This document shows, piece by piece, positions 37,821-44,870 of a DNA stretch of 64,000 bases (its first letter is position 1; every line of letters starts with the position of its first letter). The stretch is from positions 62,001 to 126,000 of the forward strand of contig NZ_JAPWGY010000004.1 in the NCBI RefSeq assembly GCF_027214005.1, read 5' to 3'. This stretch comes from Kiloniella laminariae. GTDB taxonomy: Bacteria; Pseudomonadota; Alphaproteobacteria; Kiloniellales; Kiloniellaceae. The notes under the pieces were generated by a model that was not told the origin of the DNA, ran no database searches, and saw only the letters and a program-made list of their open reading frames with translations. The translations under genes and the position numbers were made by a program.

Positions 37821-38338
37821 GCTGCTACTCCTACGTTTTGGATGAAGAGGTAGTCTCGGCGGCGGAGGTTGGTGATCAGCTTTCTGGCCATACGCCAGGC
37901 TGAATCCTTCATTCCATCAATCATCTTGGCGTTACTGCCATTTTCGGCCAAGGGTGTCAGGGTGTTGACCGCGTCGATGATGTTGTCGGAAAGGTCTGCC
38001 CCTTCTTGCACCAGCTGGTGGCAGATATAGATGATGACGAGGAAGCCATAGCCGGTCAGGCGTTTTCTCAGGGGCGTCTGGAACAGCTCCATATAGTCGT
38101 TGCGCAGACTGCGCTTTAATCTGGGGCATTCAACCCAGATCATTCGCTCAGCCTTGACCTGCGCCAGTGCTGATTTCAGCATGGGAACCGCTCTTTTAAG
38201 TTCGCTCAGTTCCTCCTGGTGTAGAGGGTTTTTCAAACCTTCTTCGCTGTCGACCAGGATAAGGGAAATGACCTGCTCAAGCATAAAAGGCAAAAAGGCA
38301 TTCTGCCGACGACGTTTGTCGGTGAGGTGACTAGTCAT
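37817..38338 (-). CDS. Hypothetical phage protein
   Basis: 173 aa, mostly helical, Leu-rich (LKSALAQVKAERMIW; YGFLVIIYICHQLVQEG). No domain recognised. Coupled to the methyltransferase (ATGATG overlap) and to the DUF4406 gene upstream (8-bp overlap). Confidence 0.7.
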   Translation of the reverse strand: MTSHLTDKRRRQNAFLPFMLEQVISLILVDSEEGLKNPLHQEELSELKRAVPMLKSALAQVKAERMIWVECPRLKRSLRNDYMELFQTPLRKRLTGYGFLVIIYICHQLVQEGADLSDNIIDAVNTLTPLAENGSNAKMIDGMKDSAWRMARKLITNLRRRDYLFIQNVGVAA

Positions 38339-38636
38339 GGCCCTTCTCCGTAAATAATTCGCTTGGCACTACTTCGAGCCCCAGTTTTCCGGCAAGTAGA
38401 GATTCTACGATAGCTCCGGCGGAATTTTCCCATCCAGGCAGCATGACAATGCGTTCGCAGGAACGGACCATGGCCAGGCAGATATCCATGTAGTGGCTTT
38501 CTTCAAAGCCGACGGGTAAGCGAGCGGGGTTCATGACCGCGTGGCCTTGCTGTGTCTGGCGGTATTCTTCCTGCAGAAAAGCATCGCGGTTCTGGTCGGG
38601 CATGTCCGTAATTGGACCAGCGATATAAACTCTCAT
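38331..38636 (-). CDS. DUF4406 protein (nucleoside deoxyribosyltransferase-like)
   Basis: 101 aa. MRVYIAGPITDMPDQNRDAF at the N-terminus and MLPGWENSAGAIVE with the conserved Glu are the signature of DUF4406, a Rossmannoid relative of nucleoside 2-deoxyribosyltransferases frequent in phages. Substrate unknown; could act on nucleotides or modified bases together with neighbouring methylase and ASCH-like proteins (inference). ATGA overlap with the gene upstream. Confidence 0.85.
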   Translation of the reverse strand: MRVYIAGPITDMPDQNRDAFLQEEYRQTQQGHAVMNPARLPVGFEESHYMDICLAMVRSCERIVMLPGWENSAGAIVESLLAGKLGLEVVPSELFTEKGHD

Positions 38637-39028
38637 TTGTCCAGACCCTCCCAGGAGATGTGCCAGCCGGCGAATGGGATGCTGTAGGTTTTGTCGAAAA
38701 ACTCGATCATCTCCTGGGCGTTTTCAAAGCCATCGGCGATTGCTAGTTGATGAAGGGAAGTTTCGGACAGAGGCATGCCGTCCAGATATCCGGTGAAATC
38801 AAAACCGTCGTTGTTGCGCCGGTTGGTGATCATAAAGGTTCTGACAGCCGATATACGGGCCTTCGCAAGCTTGTTGCAGTTCTTGGTCCTCATACCTGTA
38901 TAAAGGGTCACTTCATCACCCACGGCTGCGGGGCTGCGTTTGTCCTTACGTTCAGCGCGGATGGTGCTGAGTTTTGTTCCTGAAGTGATCTGGGTGGCGA
39001 AACGTTTCTGGAAATTAAAGGCTGGCAT
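38633..39028 (-). CDS. ASCH-like domain protein
   Basis: 131 aa from ATG 39028, which has GGGAGG eight bases before it (the longer frame to 39094 lacks a site). Starts with the MPAFNFQKRFATQITSGTKLSTIR pattern of ASCH/PUA-like domains that bind RNA or modified nucleotides; then GDEVTLYTGMRTKNC and C-terminal W-rich IPFAGWHISWEG. Exact function unknown. Its start overlaps the small ORF upstream. Confidence 0.75.
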   Translation of the reverse strand: MPAFNFQKRFATQITSGTKLSTIRAERKDKRSPAAVGDEVTLYTGMRTKNCNKLAKARISAVRTFMITNRRNNDGFDFTGYLDGMPLSETSLHQLAIADGFENAQEMIEFFDKTYSIPFAGWHISWEGLDK

Positions 39029-39146
39029 TGTTGACCTCCCGGGTTGATTTGTGGCGGGCTGGCTTTTGAGTGGTTTCGGAAAGGCGTTTCTCAAGAAGGG
39101 TCACGCTTTCCAGTGCGGATAACAAAATCGGTGATAAGGGCTTCAT
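39015..39146 (-). CDS. Small phage ORF, 43 aa
   Basis: Too short for many gene finders. ATG 39146 is preceded by GGAGGTCTGTGAGCC, a good Shine-Dalgarno, and its stop overlaps the ASCH-like start (translational coupling). Sequence MKPLSPILLSALESVTLLEK... suggests an amphipathic helix; no family recognised. It fills the only gap in an otherwise gapless operon. Confidence 0.5.
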   Translation of the reverse strand: MKPLSPILLSALESVTLLEKRLSETTQKPARHKSTREVNNASL

Positions 39147-39149
39147 GGC

Positions 39150-39413
39150 TCACAGACCTCCCTGGTCGATTTCAGAAGAAAGGGTTTTGAAAAGCACTTC
39201 AGCATCGGGCGGCGGCAGATTGCGCACCGCTTTACTGCTTGCTTCGGCCAGCAGACCGGCAATGCAGCGGAAACGCTCGTTCGCGCCATAGCAGCTATAA
39301 TCAAACTGCCCAGTGGTGGCGTTGTAGGTAATGAGCATGGCCATGCTGGATTTTTTTACATGTGCGCCGTGGTGAGCGGCTTCTGAATAGGGAGGTAGTT
39401 TTATGTTGCTCAT
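39150..39413 (-). CDS. Hypothetical phage protein
   Basis: 87 aa with ITYNATTGQFDYSCYG and FRCIAGLLAEA; no known domain. ATGA overlap with the primase stop. Part of the early operon. Confidence 0.68.
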   Translation of the reverse strand: MSNIKLPPYSEAAHHGAHVKKSSMAMLITYNATTGQFDYSCYGANERFRCIAGLLAEASSKAVRNLPPPDAEVLFKTLSSEIDQGGL

Positions 39414-42034
39414 GATTGTTTCCCCTCGGTTTCAAAAATCCAGCAGCGGATCGATTTGTTCTGTTCAAGCCCTGAATTGACGACCTTGACGTCCTTGAAC
39501 TTGCGCGACTGGCTCTGTTTCAGATGTTTTTTAAGGTCCTGAATAGGCGGGACGGTCTGCTGTTTGATATTGGCCCAGCGGACAAAGTCATTCAGGTTGA
39601 TGGCGATTTCGGTTTTATCGTTCCGGGAATGATTGAGATCTGTTCCGTCCTGCTGCAGATATTCAACGACTTCCCAGAAATCGGCGACGATCGGGTGATC
39701 TGCGGCCAGTGCGGCCTGACGTTTGATCGCGGCATTGGTAAAACAGGAAATGACTGCATCATGTTGGTCATCGGTCAGGCCGATCAATGGTGCCAAGGCA
39801 TCGACCAGGGCCATCATCTGGGAATGGTTTTTTGCGATCCTGTTCGATTTGATTTCGCTAATAGTCGATAGCTGCTGTTCATAGGCCGGGGCTTTCTCTT
39901 TCACGGTGGCCAGAATGCTTTTTTCTGCCAGGCAAGCCATACGAATAAAGTAATTCACATGCTTGACCTCTGTACTTTCAAGTTCCTTGGCAGCTCGATA
40001 ACTGTCTTTGGTCTGGGTCTCGGTGGTGAAGTAAAAATGCACAATGCGGGACATGATCGCTTCTGATGCATTAACTGCGTTGTTCTGGGTTATAACGATC
40101 GATCCCCTGAAGGGTTGGTCGTCGGTATCATTCCCGGAGTTCTTGACTCCGCGTCCACGGTGCGATCGTCCGTTATAGGCGGTTTTCAGTTCATCCCAAT
40201 CGAACTGCCGGACCTTGGATTTATCTTCGCGATCCGATTCAATCAGACTGACCGGAATGTTTGCTCCCTGGGAGAACTTACGGGCCCGGGCCGCGACGGT
40301 TTCCTTATTTGGGTCAAATCCTTCAAAGTCGTCGCGGCCCAGCAGTTTCCATAGAAACTCGATCAGTGTCGATTTACCTGCGCCAGCTGCCCCAACCACC
40401 TCCAGAAAGGGATAGGATTTTTGAATTGCGCGGATCTGTTCGGCAAAGAGACTGCCGAAAAAGAAGGTCAATGCGGCAAAACCTTCTGGTCCAAAGGCGT
40501 TCCAGAGATTGTCTTTCCACTCTGGTTTGTAATCTTCCCTGTTTCCGATCGTGATATGGACCGACTTGTTCATGGTCTTGATCGAATGCTTGCCGATTTC
40601 AAAAAAATCTTCGTCATTGATCGGGTACTCTTTGCCATCGGCTATCGCGACCTGGTCAAAGATATAGGCCCCGTATTCTTTGGCGTAGCCAAGGAAATCA
40701 ACCGTCTCGACAGTTTTGATGTTGCTGAGATGTCGATTAATAATCCAGTCCAACTGGTTGCCTTTTCCGGTAAACAGGGCTCCAGCTGCGATTGATAGAA
40801 GGCGTTTTTTAAACTCTGCCGATGCCGCGACCTGCCCACCAGAAAAGGTGTCTTTGACGACAGTGTTTTTATGCGGGAACTGGACCTTCGCGTAGTACCA
40901 GCTTTCATCAGTAAAACGACTTTTGAGGAAGTAGAGGAATTCAAAGTGACAGTTGGCGATCTGGCTGATAGAGCCGGATTGCCGGGCGGCTTCTTCTTCA
41001 TCCATCGTGTCCCTGGCCTTGTTGAACTTCTCCAGGTCCAGGGCAAACCAGTAATATTTCATCCCGAAATCAACGGCAAAATGGTTCACGCCCATTCTGG
41101 CCCAGATAATCATGGCCTTTTCGAAGGGGCTTTTGGCCATAAGCAGTTCGCCGTGATATTTAAATCCGGTTATCCGGCCCTTTTCATCAAGCCAACCCAA
41201 CTGATAGGCATCATTCCAGTCGAGCTTTTCCTTACCTTTTGGAGGAATGATCGCGGCTTCACAGCAGTAGCCGGCTTCTGTGGCTTTTTTTGCATGGCGA
41301 AGGATGTATTTTTTTCCTGCCTTATCTCCATCCAGAGCCCAGACCAGCTTGACCGATAGAGGGACCAATTTGAGAAATTCCTCGGGATAATTGGTGCAGG
41401 CCAGTATAGCTGCTGCCCGGATGCCTTTCAGGTTTAGAGCAATGGCATCGATACAGCCTTCGACCAGCCACAGCTCGCCGATCTTATCGAGTTCGACCCC
41501 GGGTGGCATCCATGCCATTCCCCGGAATTTTCCGGAAAAATGCGCTTTTTGAGGTTTGACGACCCCGTCTTCAGGGTCTCGGATCTTGAGAACCTCGATA
41601 AAACGTTCCATCGAAATGCTGTTGGCGCGATCGATGTCGAACTTTACTGTGGCAGTTCCCTTGTATTTTCCGATCGCGTTCGGGTTCCAGTATTTTCCCT
41701 GTCGCCACCAGCCCCGTGTTTTCTCCAGAGGAAAGCCCCTGGAGAACTGCATATAGGCGTTGGCGGTTGCGTCGGGGTCTTTTTCCGTCGGTTGGTACCG
41801 CTCGTTAAAGTTTGCGAAGGCGTCAGGGTAAAGTTCCTTAACGTTCGATGACCAGCCACAGTTATTCTCGCGGCCACATTTTACGGTCCAGGGTTCCTTG
41901 GCATGGGCAAAGAATTCCTTCTTGCCGCATCCGGGGCAGACACCGCCCCGGAACCAGTCGCCGACTACCTTGAATTTATAGTCGCGGGCAAGACGTTTGA
42001 TCACGTCCTGCCGCACGTCGTTGGGTATCGACAT
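39410..42034 (-). CDS. Phage DNA primase-helicase
   Basis: 874 aa. N-terminal zinc finger with Cys33, Cys36, Cys53 and Cys59, a Toprim domain (acidic LWLVEGCIDAIAL near residue 190 and WALDGDKAG near 234), and a C-terminal helicase with Walker A GAAGAGKS (about residues 546-553) followed by a Walker-B-like LIESDRED region. This two-domain primase-helicase is typical of P2/P4-like and related phages and starts replication. Likely the main replication enzyme. Six bases from the small gene upstream. Confidence 0.9.
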   Translation of the reverse strand: MSIPNDVRQDVIKRLARDYKFKVVGDWFRGGVCPGCGKKEFFAHAKEPWTVKCGRENNCGWSSNVKELYPDAFANFNERYQPTEKDPDATANAYMQFSRGFPLEKTRGWWRQGKYWNPNAIGKYKGTATVKFDIDRANSISMERFIEVLKIRDPEDGVVKPQKAHFSGKFRGMAWMPPGVELDKIGELWLVEGCIDAIALNLKGIRAAAILACTNYPEEFLKLVPLSVKLVWALDGDKAGKKYILRHAKKATEAGYCCEAAIIPPKGKEKLDWNDAYQLGWLDEKGRITGFKYHGELLMAKSPFEKAMIIWARMGVNHFAVDFGMKYYWFALDLEKFNKARDTMDEEEAARQSGSISQIANCHFEFLYFLKSRFTDESWYYAKVQFPHKNTVVKDTFSGGQVAASAEFKKRLLSIAAGALFTGKGNQLDWIINRHLSNIKTVETVDFLGYAKEYGAYIFDQVAIADGKEYPINDEDFFEIGKHSIKTMNKSVHITIGNREDYKPEWKDNLWNAFGPEGFAALTFFFGSLFAEQIRAIQKSYPFLEVVGAAGAGKSTLIEFLWKLLGRDDFEGFDPNKETVAARARKFSQGANIPVSLIESDREDKSKVRQFDWDELKTAYNGRSHRGRGVKNSGNDTDDQPFRGSIVITQNNAVNASEAIMSRIVHFYFTTETQTKDSYRAAKELESTEVKHVNYFIRMACLAEKSILATVKEKAPAYEQQLSTISEIKSNRIAKNHSQMMALVDALAPLIGLTDDQHDAVISCFTNAAIKRQAALAADHPIVADFWEVVEYLQQDGTDLNHSRNDKTEIAINLNDFVRWANIKQQTVPPIQDLKKHLKQSQSRKFKDVKVVNSGLEQNKSIRCWIFETEGKQS

Positions 42035-42039
42035 GGGAT

Positions 42040-42357
42040 TTATCCCTGTTTGGATTTGTTATCGATTGTCTTTTTCGGGGTGCCGGGCTTGGGGTTGACC
42101 CTGAAGTCATCAATCTGGCGATTACATTCGCGCACTGATTTTGTGATGACCTTCTGGAAAATCCCCATGGAGAACGAGGCCGCGGACAATTTGTCCATAT
42201 CGACCTTGCCGCTGTCGACCATGTCTGAGACAGAGGATTTAACCAGGTATAGTGCTTCGCCGCAGACGGCGATTTCCAGTATCTCGTTCTCGAGGCTGGT
42301 GAGCTGCTTTTCTTTTACCGTATAGGGGGATTCAGGGTGTGCTTTTTCATAGGGCAT
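42040..42357 (-). CDS. First gene of the early operon, hypothetical
   Basis: 105 aa from ATG 42357, after AGGAGG (seven bases). MPYEKAHPESPYTVKEKQLT, then a helical region (SVSDMVDSGKVDMDKLSAASFSM) and a Lys-rich tail. No domain recognised. The frame stays open to 43608, but upstream sequence there is the hicAB region read backwards, so I reject the long form. Its Shine-Dalgarno lies in a predicted stem (next entry), so expression may be structure-controlled. Confidence 0.75.
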   Translation of the reverse strand: MPYEKAHPESPYTVKEKQLTSLENEILEIAVCGEALYLVKSSVSDMVDSGKVDMDKLSAASFSMGIFQKVITKSVRECNRQIDDFRVNPKPGTPKKTIDNKSKQG

Positions 42358-42453
42358 TTTACTGCCTCCTACTGATCGGGTTAACCCGATCACTGCCCAC
42401 GCTAACAGGCTGGTGACCGGACGGACAAGGTTAGCGTACTCCCCAGTAGGAGG
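42358..42453 (-). promoter_or_regulatory. Candidate three-way-junction leader RNA with sequestered Shine-Dalgarno
   Basis: Reading leftward: P1 5' strand CCTCCTACT (42453-42445), then ACGCTAAC (42437-42430) pairing with GTTAGCGT (42406-42399), then GATCGGG-TTAA-CCCGATC (42391-42374), then AGTAGGAGG (42373-42365) pairing back with P1. The last strand is the Shine-Dalgarno of the first early gene (ATG 42357). Joining segments GGGGAGT and GGGCAGT are nearly the same. All three stems are perfect. Alternatively the dyads are DNA operators. No match to a riboswitch class that I know. Confidence 0.5.
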
Positions 42454-42493
42454 GAGCGGATCCGAAGATCCCCTCGTACGTCCGGCCATAAGA

Positions 42494-42604
42494 GGCAACA
42501 AAAAACACGCTCTCGTGGCGTGCGGACGCCTACTGGATATATTGATCAAATGAGACGCTAACCCCGTTTGAACAGTTCCGACATTACGCGTGTTTTTTGC
42601 TGCC
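42494..42604. repeat. 17-bp inverted repeat between the early operon and hicA
   Basis: Arms 42494-42510 (GGCAACAAAAAACACGC) and 42588-42604 pair at 16 of 17 positions with 77 bp between them. Another CACGC/GCGTG pairing exists inside. A third copy of ACGCTAAC lies at 42555-42562. Together with the preceding entry this accounts for most of the 342-bp gap 42358-42699. Confidence 0.6.
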
Positions 42605-42620
42605 GTCAAGAAATATAAGT

Positions 42621-42681
42621 GTGTATCATTATACATATTATCTATTGCGGGGTGAGAATAAGTATGTATAATAATGTGTAT
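42621..42681 (+). promoter_or_regulatory. hicAB promoter and operator pair
   Basis: Promoter: TTGCGG (42645-42650), 16 bp, TATAAT (42667-42672), placing the start about 20 bp before hicA. Two inverted copies of TATGTATAATRAT flank or overlap it: one on the minus strand in 42621-42637 (TGTAT-CATT-ATACA dyad) and one at 42664-42677 covering the -10 box. This fits autoregulation by the DNA-binding HicB C-terminus (family knowledge). Confidence 0.65.
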
Positions 42682-42699
42682 TGAAGCGGTGAGGGAGAC

Positions 42700-42888
42700 A
42701 TGACCACAAGCAAAGAAGTCAAAAGGGTACTTGAACAGAATGGCTGGACCCTCAGCCGGGTAAAAGGAAGTCACCATATTTTCAAACATCCCGGCAAAGG
42801 TATCGTCATTCTTCCCCATCCCAAAAGCAAACTTGGAACCGGATTGCTCAGGGATATGGAAAGAAAAACAGGTCTGAAGCTCCGCTAA
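42700..42888 (+). CDS. hicA: HicA mRNA interferase toxin
   Basis: 62 aa, the full size of HicA. dsRBD-like fold with the catalytic His in VKGSHHIFKHP and the terminal LLRDMERKTGLKLR. HicA cleaves mRNA independent of ribosomes when not held by HicB. GAGGGAGAC precedes the ATG. First gene of the hicAB module, toxin first as usual. In the prophage it may stabilise lysogeny or exclude other phages. Confidence 0.93.
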   Translation: MTTSKEVKRVLEQNGWTLSRVKGSHHIFKHPGKGIVILPHPKSKLGTGLLRDMERKTGLKLR

Positions 42889-42918
42889 GCGGGGCTTCAG
42901 CTCTCCCTCACTCAACAG

Positions 42919-43332
42919 ATGGAACGAAAGAACATGATTGAACAGAAAAGACTGTATCCCGCGGTGATGCACAAGGATGTCGATAGCGATTACAACATCA
43001 TCATTCCTGATCTGGATGGCTGCTACGCATCGGGCAGGACTATTGAAGAGGTCCTGATTAACGCCCATGAAGCTGCTGATCTTATGGTCGAAGAGCTGGT
43101 CAAGGCCAAAGCGGATGTTCCCAGGGCTTCGCAGGTTGAAGACCTCTCCAGGGACACTCTGCAAGGATCCTACATGGTCACGCTGGTTTCGGTTATTTTG
43201 CCCAGCCGTGCGAAACGGGTGCAGGTCACGATCGATGAAGCGGTGCTTGAAGCCATTGATGCGGTGTCGAGTAACCGCAGCAAGTTTCTTACCGACGCGG
43301 CGAGAGCGTTTTTGTCCCAGACGATCAGGTAA
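42919..43332 (+). CDS. hicB: HicB antitoxin with ribbon-helix-helix tail
   Basis: 137 aa (132 if ATG 42934 is used; MIEQKRLYPAVMHKD). N-terminal partial RNase H fold (DYNIIIPDLDGCYASG, EEVLINAHEAADL) neutralises HicA; the C-terminus (KRVQVTIDEAVLEAID, SKFLTDAARAFL) is a ribbon-helix-helix DNA-binding domain that would repress its own promoter. 30 bp after hicA. Confidence 0.92.
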   Translation: MERKNMIEQKRLYPAVMHKDVDSDYNIIIPDLDGCYASGRTIEEVLINAHEAADLMVEELVKAKADVPRASQVEDLSRDTLQGSYMVTLVSVILPSRAKRVQVTIDEAVLEAIDAVSSNRSKFLTDAARAFLSQTIR

Positions 43333-43415
43333 CAGACATTCCTGATGGATTTGTTGTGCGAGCATTATTTCCCCCTGGTTTAAGTGTTGACTGGTGCTGC
43401 CGGATGGACCGGATG

Positions 43416-43718
43416 TTAATCGGAATAGTTCGGCAGTCTTATTTCCGGATCTGGGATCTTTGATCTGTGGATCGTCCGGATCGGGGTGAGCTGTGCGACA
43501 AAGATGTGACCGCATTCCCTGGTACTGCAGAAATAGGTGATTTCGCGAACCAGGTCTGTCTGCTGTTCGGTCTTTATTCCCAGACAGGCCCCCTTGCAGT
43601 GCGGGCACATCATTTTCGGGTAGTGCCCGAAATAATAACTTTTGAACTGTCTATCTGGCTGGGATGGTTCTTCCGGTGTTTTCCCGCCTGAACAGAAAAA
43701 ATCTCTCTGCAGCTGCAT
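43416..43718 (-). CDS. ogr: Ogr/Delta-type late gene activator
   Basis: 100 aa. Zinc-binding pattern CPHC...CSTREC with flanking GACLGIKTEQQTD and later FVAQLTPIRTIHR resembles P2 Ogr, the small zinc-finger activator of P2 late promoters. ATG 43718 has AGGAAG in the end of ner, two bases apart, arguing for coupling and the longer start; ATG 43613 (MMCPHC) is the alternative. Expected to switch on the tail and capsid operons. Confidence 0.85.
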   Translation of the reverse strand: MQLQRDFFCSGGKTPEEPSQPDRQFKSYYFGHYPKMMCPHCKGACLGIKTEQQTDLVREITYFCSTRECGHIFVAQLTPIRTIHRSKIPDPEIRLPNYSD

Positions 43719-43720
43719 GT

Positions 43721-43987
43721 TCAGCTTCCTACTCTGGCCAGTCCGGATTTTGCACGTCCCCGATTGTCGATCGGCGCGCCCCTGCTGTCATAGCGGCTGG
43801 GCCAGATGGCCTGTGGGGCGAGATTAAGGCGGGCAGCAATATGGTCCTGCATTCTGGCCCAAGGCGTCTTCAAAGCCTTGCTGGCAGACCCCGGACCCAT
43901 CCCGCTTTCCCGATCAATATCCGACAGGTTGATGCCCCGGAGCATCAGTTCCGAGCGGATTTTATTGGCTGGCCAGTCAAAAATCAT
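43721..43987 (-). CDS. ner: Ner-like phage regulator
   Basis: 88 aa from ATG 43987 (an in-frame TTG at 43993 is the alternative). Matches the Ner/Nlp winged-HTH family: DWPANKIRSELMLRGINLSDIDRESG, then KALKTPWARMQDHIAARLNL and APQAIWPSRYDSRG. Ner proteins repress early promoters and, against the repressor, shift phage toward lysis. It faces the cI-like gene across three operators. Likely cotranscribed with ogr. Confidence 0.92.
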   Translation of the reverse strand: MIFDWPANKIRSELMLRGINLSDIDRESGMGPGSASKALKTPWARMQDHIAARLNLAPQAIWPSRYDSRGAPIDNRGRAKSGLARVGS

Positions 43988-44000
43988 TGTCAATCCAATG

Positions 44001-44076
44001 TCGATTAAAATCGAGGTGTTGAATAATTAATATCGATTAAAATCGCTATTGCAAGGTAAATATCGATTAAAATCGA
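44001..44076. promoter_or_regulatory. Three dyad operators of the lysis-lysogeny switch
   Basis: TCGATT-AA-AATCGA at 44001-44014 and 44063-44076, and a one-mismatch copy at 44033-44046. Spacing 32 and 30 bp, about three helical turns, so all face the same side. They lie between divergent ner and the repressor gene; a TATAAA -10 candidate for the repressor gene is at 44098-44103. Presumed targets of the repressor, Ner or both. Confidence 0.85.
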
Positions 44077-44152
44077 CATTTACCACTCGACATGGCCTAT
44101 AAAATGTTTCAAGGTATCGAAACTTTAATAAGCCACCCGCAGGGAACTATTG

Positions 44153-44623
44153 ATGCTGGATCCTGAAAAATACCGGACAGAACTGGGCAAACGCATTCAG
44201 ACAGTTGTCGAGCGCTTTCCCAGCAAATCTGCTGCTGCTCTTGCCGCAGGCGTCACGGTTGAACAGCTCAACAAGTGGTGCCGTGGGACGGTCAAGGTTC
44301 CGGTTGAAGGGCTTTCGGCTCTGGCGGATCTCGGAGGGGTCGGGTTGGGCTGGCTTTGTGGTGATGCGAAAAGATCATCAGACAATGTGATCTATGCCGA
44401 TTTTGACAAACAGCCTGATAACCTGGACAGATCAGTTGTCCAGTCGGTCTTGAAGTCATTGATCATGATTATGCGAGAAGAAGATCTCGAGATGGTCAGT
44501 CCGGACCGTTTTGCAGAACTGGTCATTGCTTTGCACGATTATGTGGTGGAGCAAAATGGCGAAGGGACCATGGATGTTGATTCCATGGCCAATATCATCC
44601 GCCTGGCCGCGCGAGAAAGATAA
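44153..44623 (+). CDS. Phage repressor, cI-like, non-cleavable
   Basis: 156 aa from ATG 44153 (AGGGA upstream; TTG 44150 is unlikely). N-terminal HTH (KSAAALAAGVTVEQLNKWCRGTVKVPVEGLSALAD) and a short helical C-terminus (VQSVLKSLIMIMREEDLEMV). No S24 peptidase domain with Ser/Lys dyad, so RecA-stimulated self-cleavage is not expected, as with the P2 C repressor. Holds the prophage silent through the three operators. Its 3' end overlaps the convergent small ORF by 29 bp. Confidence 0.85.
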   Translation: MLDPEKYRTELGKRIQTVVERFPSKSAAALAAGVTVEQLNKWCRGTVKVPVEGLSALADLGGVGLGWLCGDAKRSSDNVIYADFDKQPDNLDRSVVQSVLKSLIMIMREEDLEMVSPDRFAELVIALHDYVVEQNGEGTMDVDSMANIIRLAARER

Positions 44624-44774
44624 TGGTGATGAGGGACAGACTTGAAAAAGAGAATACACAGAGGATCAGGAGCGCCTGTAGGAAGACATTGTCGACCGGA
44701 ATTTTCCTTTGTCCGGTTTCGTCTTTTGCAAAGGCCTCTTTGACCAGGCTGTGAAGGGTTCTTTTATTGTCCAT
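44595..44774 (-). CDS. Small membrane protein divergent from luxR, candidate antirepressor
   Basis: 59 aa from ATG 44774 (GGTGG upstream; the open frame to 44876 crosses the lux box and is rejected). Basic, soluble N-terminus (MDNKRTLHSLVKEAFAKDE) and one C-terminal transmembrane helix (residues ~29-55). No known family. It is divergent from luxR across the lux-box-like dyad and converges on the repressor gene, overlapping its last 29 bp. Such transcription-factor/small-ORF pairs in other phages encode antirepressors; that role here is inference. Confidence 0.6.
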   Translation of the reverse strand: MDNKRTLHSLVKEAFAKDETGQRKIPVDNVFLQALLILCVFSFSSLSLITIIFLARPGG

Positions 44775-44829
44775 TCTTACCACCAAAACATGAAAAACTG
44801 TTATAAAGAGCAAGCGAGATAATCTGTTT

Positions 44830-44847
44830 ACTATGGTTTTCCATAGT
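44830..44847. promoter_or_regulatory. lux-box-like dyad ACTATGG-TTTT-CCATAGT
   Basis: Perfect 18-bp palindrome with 7-bp arms, matching the CT-N12-AG pattern of LuxR/LasR/TraR-family sites. It lies between the divergent luxR (start 44871 or 44889) and the small ORF (44774). On the small-ORF side a TATAAC -10 candidate (44805-44800) would put the dyad centre near -45, the usual class II activator position; on the luxR side TATAAA (44861-44866) puts it closer to -35. Confidence 0.8.
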
Positions 44848-44870
44848 GAGCAAGGCGAAATATAAAAGTA

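Noticed and set aside
42358-43608. 522-codon open frame extending the first early gene leftward from 43608
   Set aside because: The upstream two thirds is antisense to hicB, hicA and their promoter; the real gene starts at ATG 42357 after a consensus AGGAGG.
44153-44623. LexA/cI-type self-cleaving repressor
   Set aside because: Only 156 aa with no Ser-Lys peptidase motif after the HTH.
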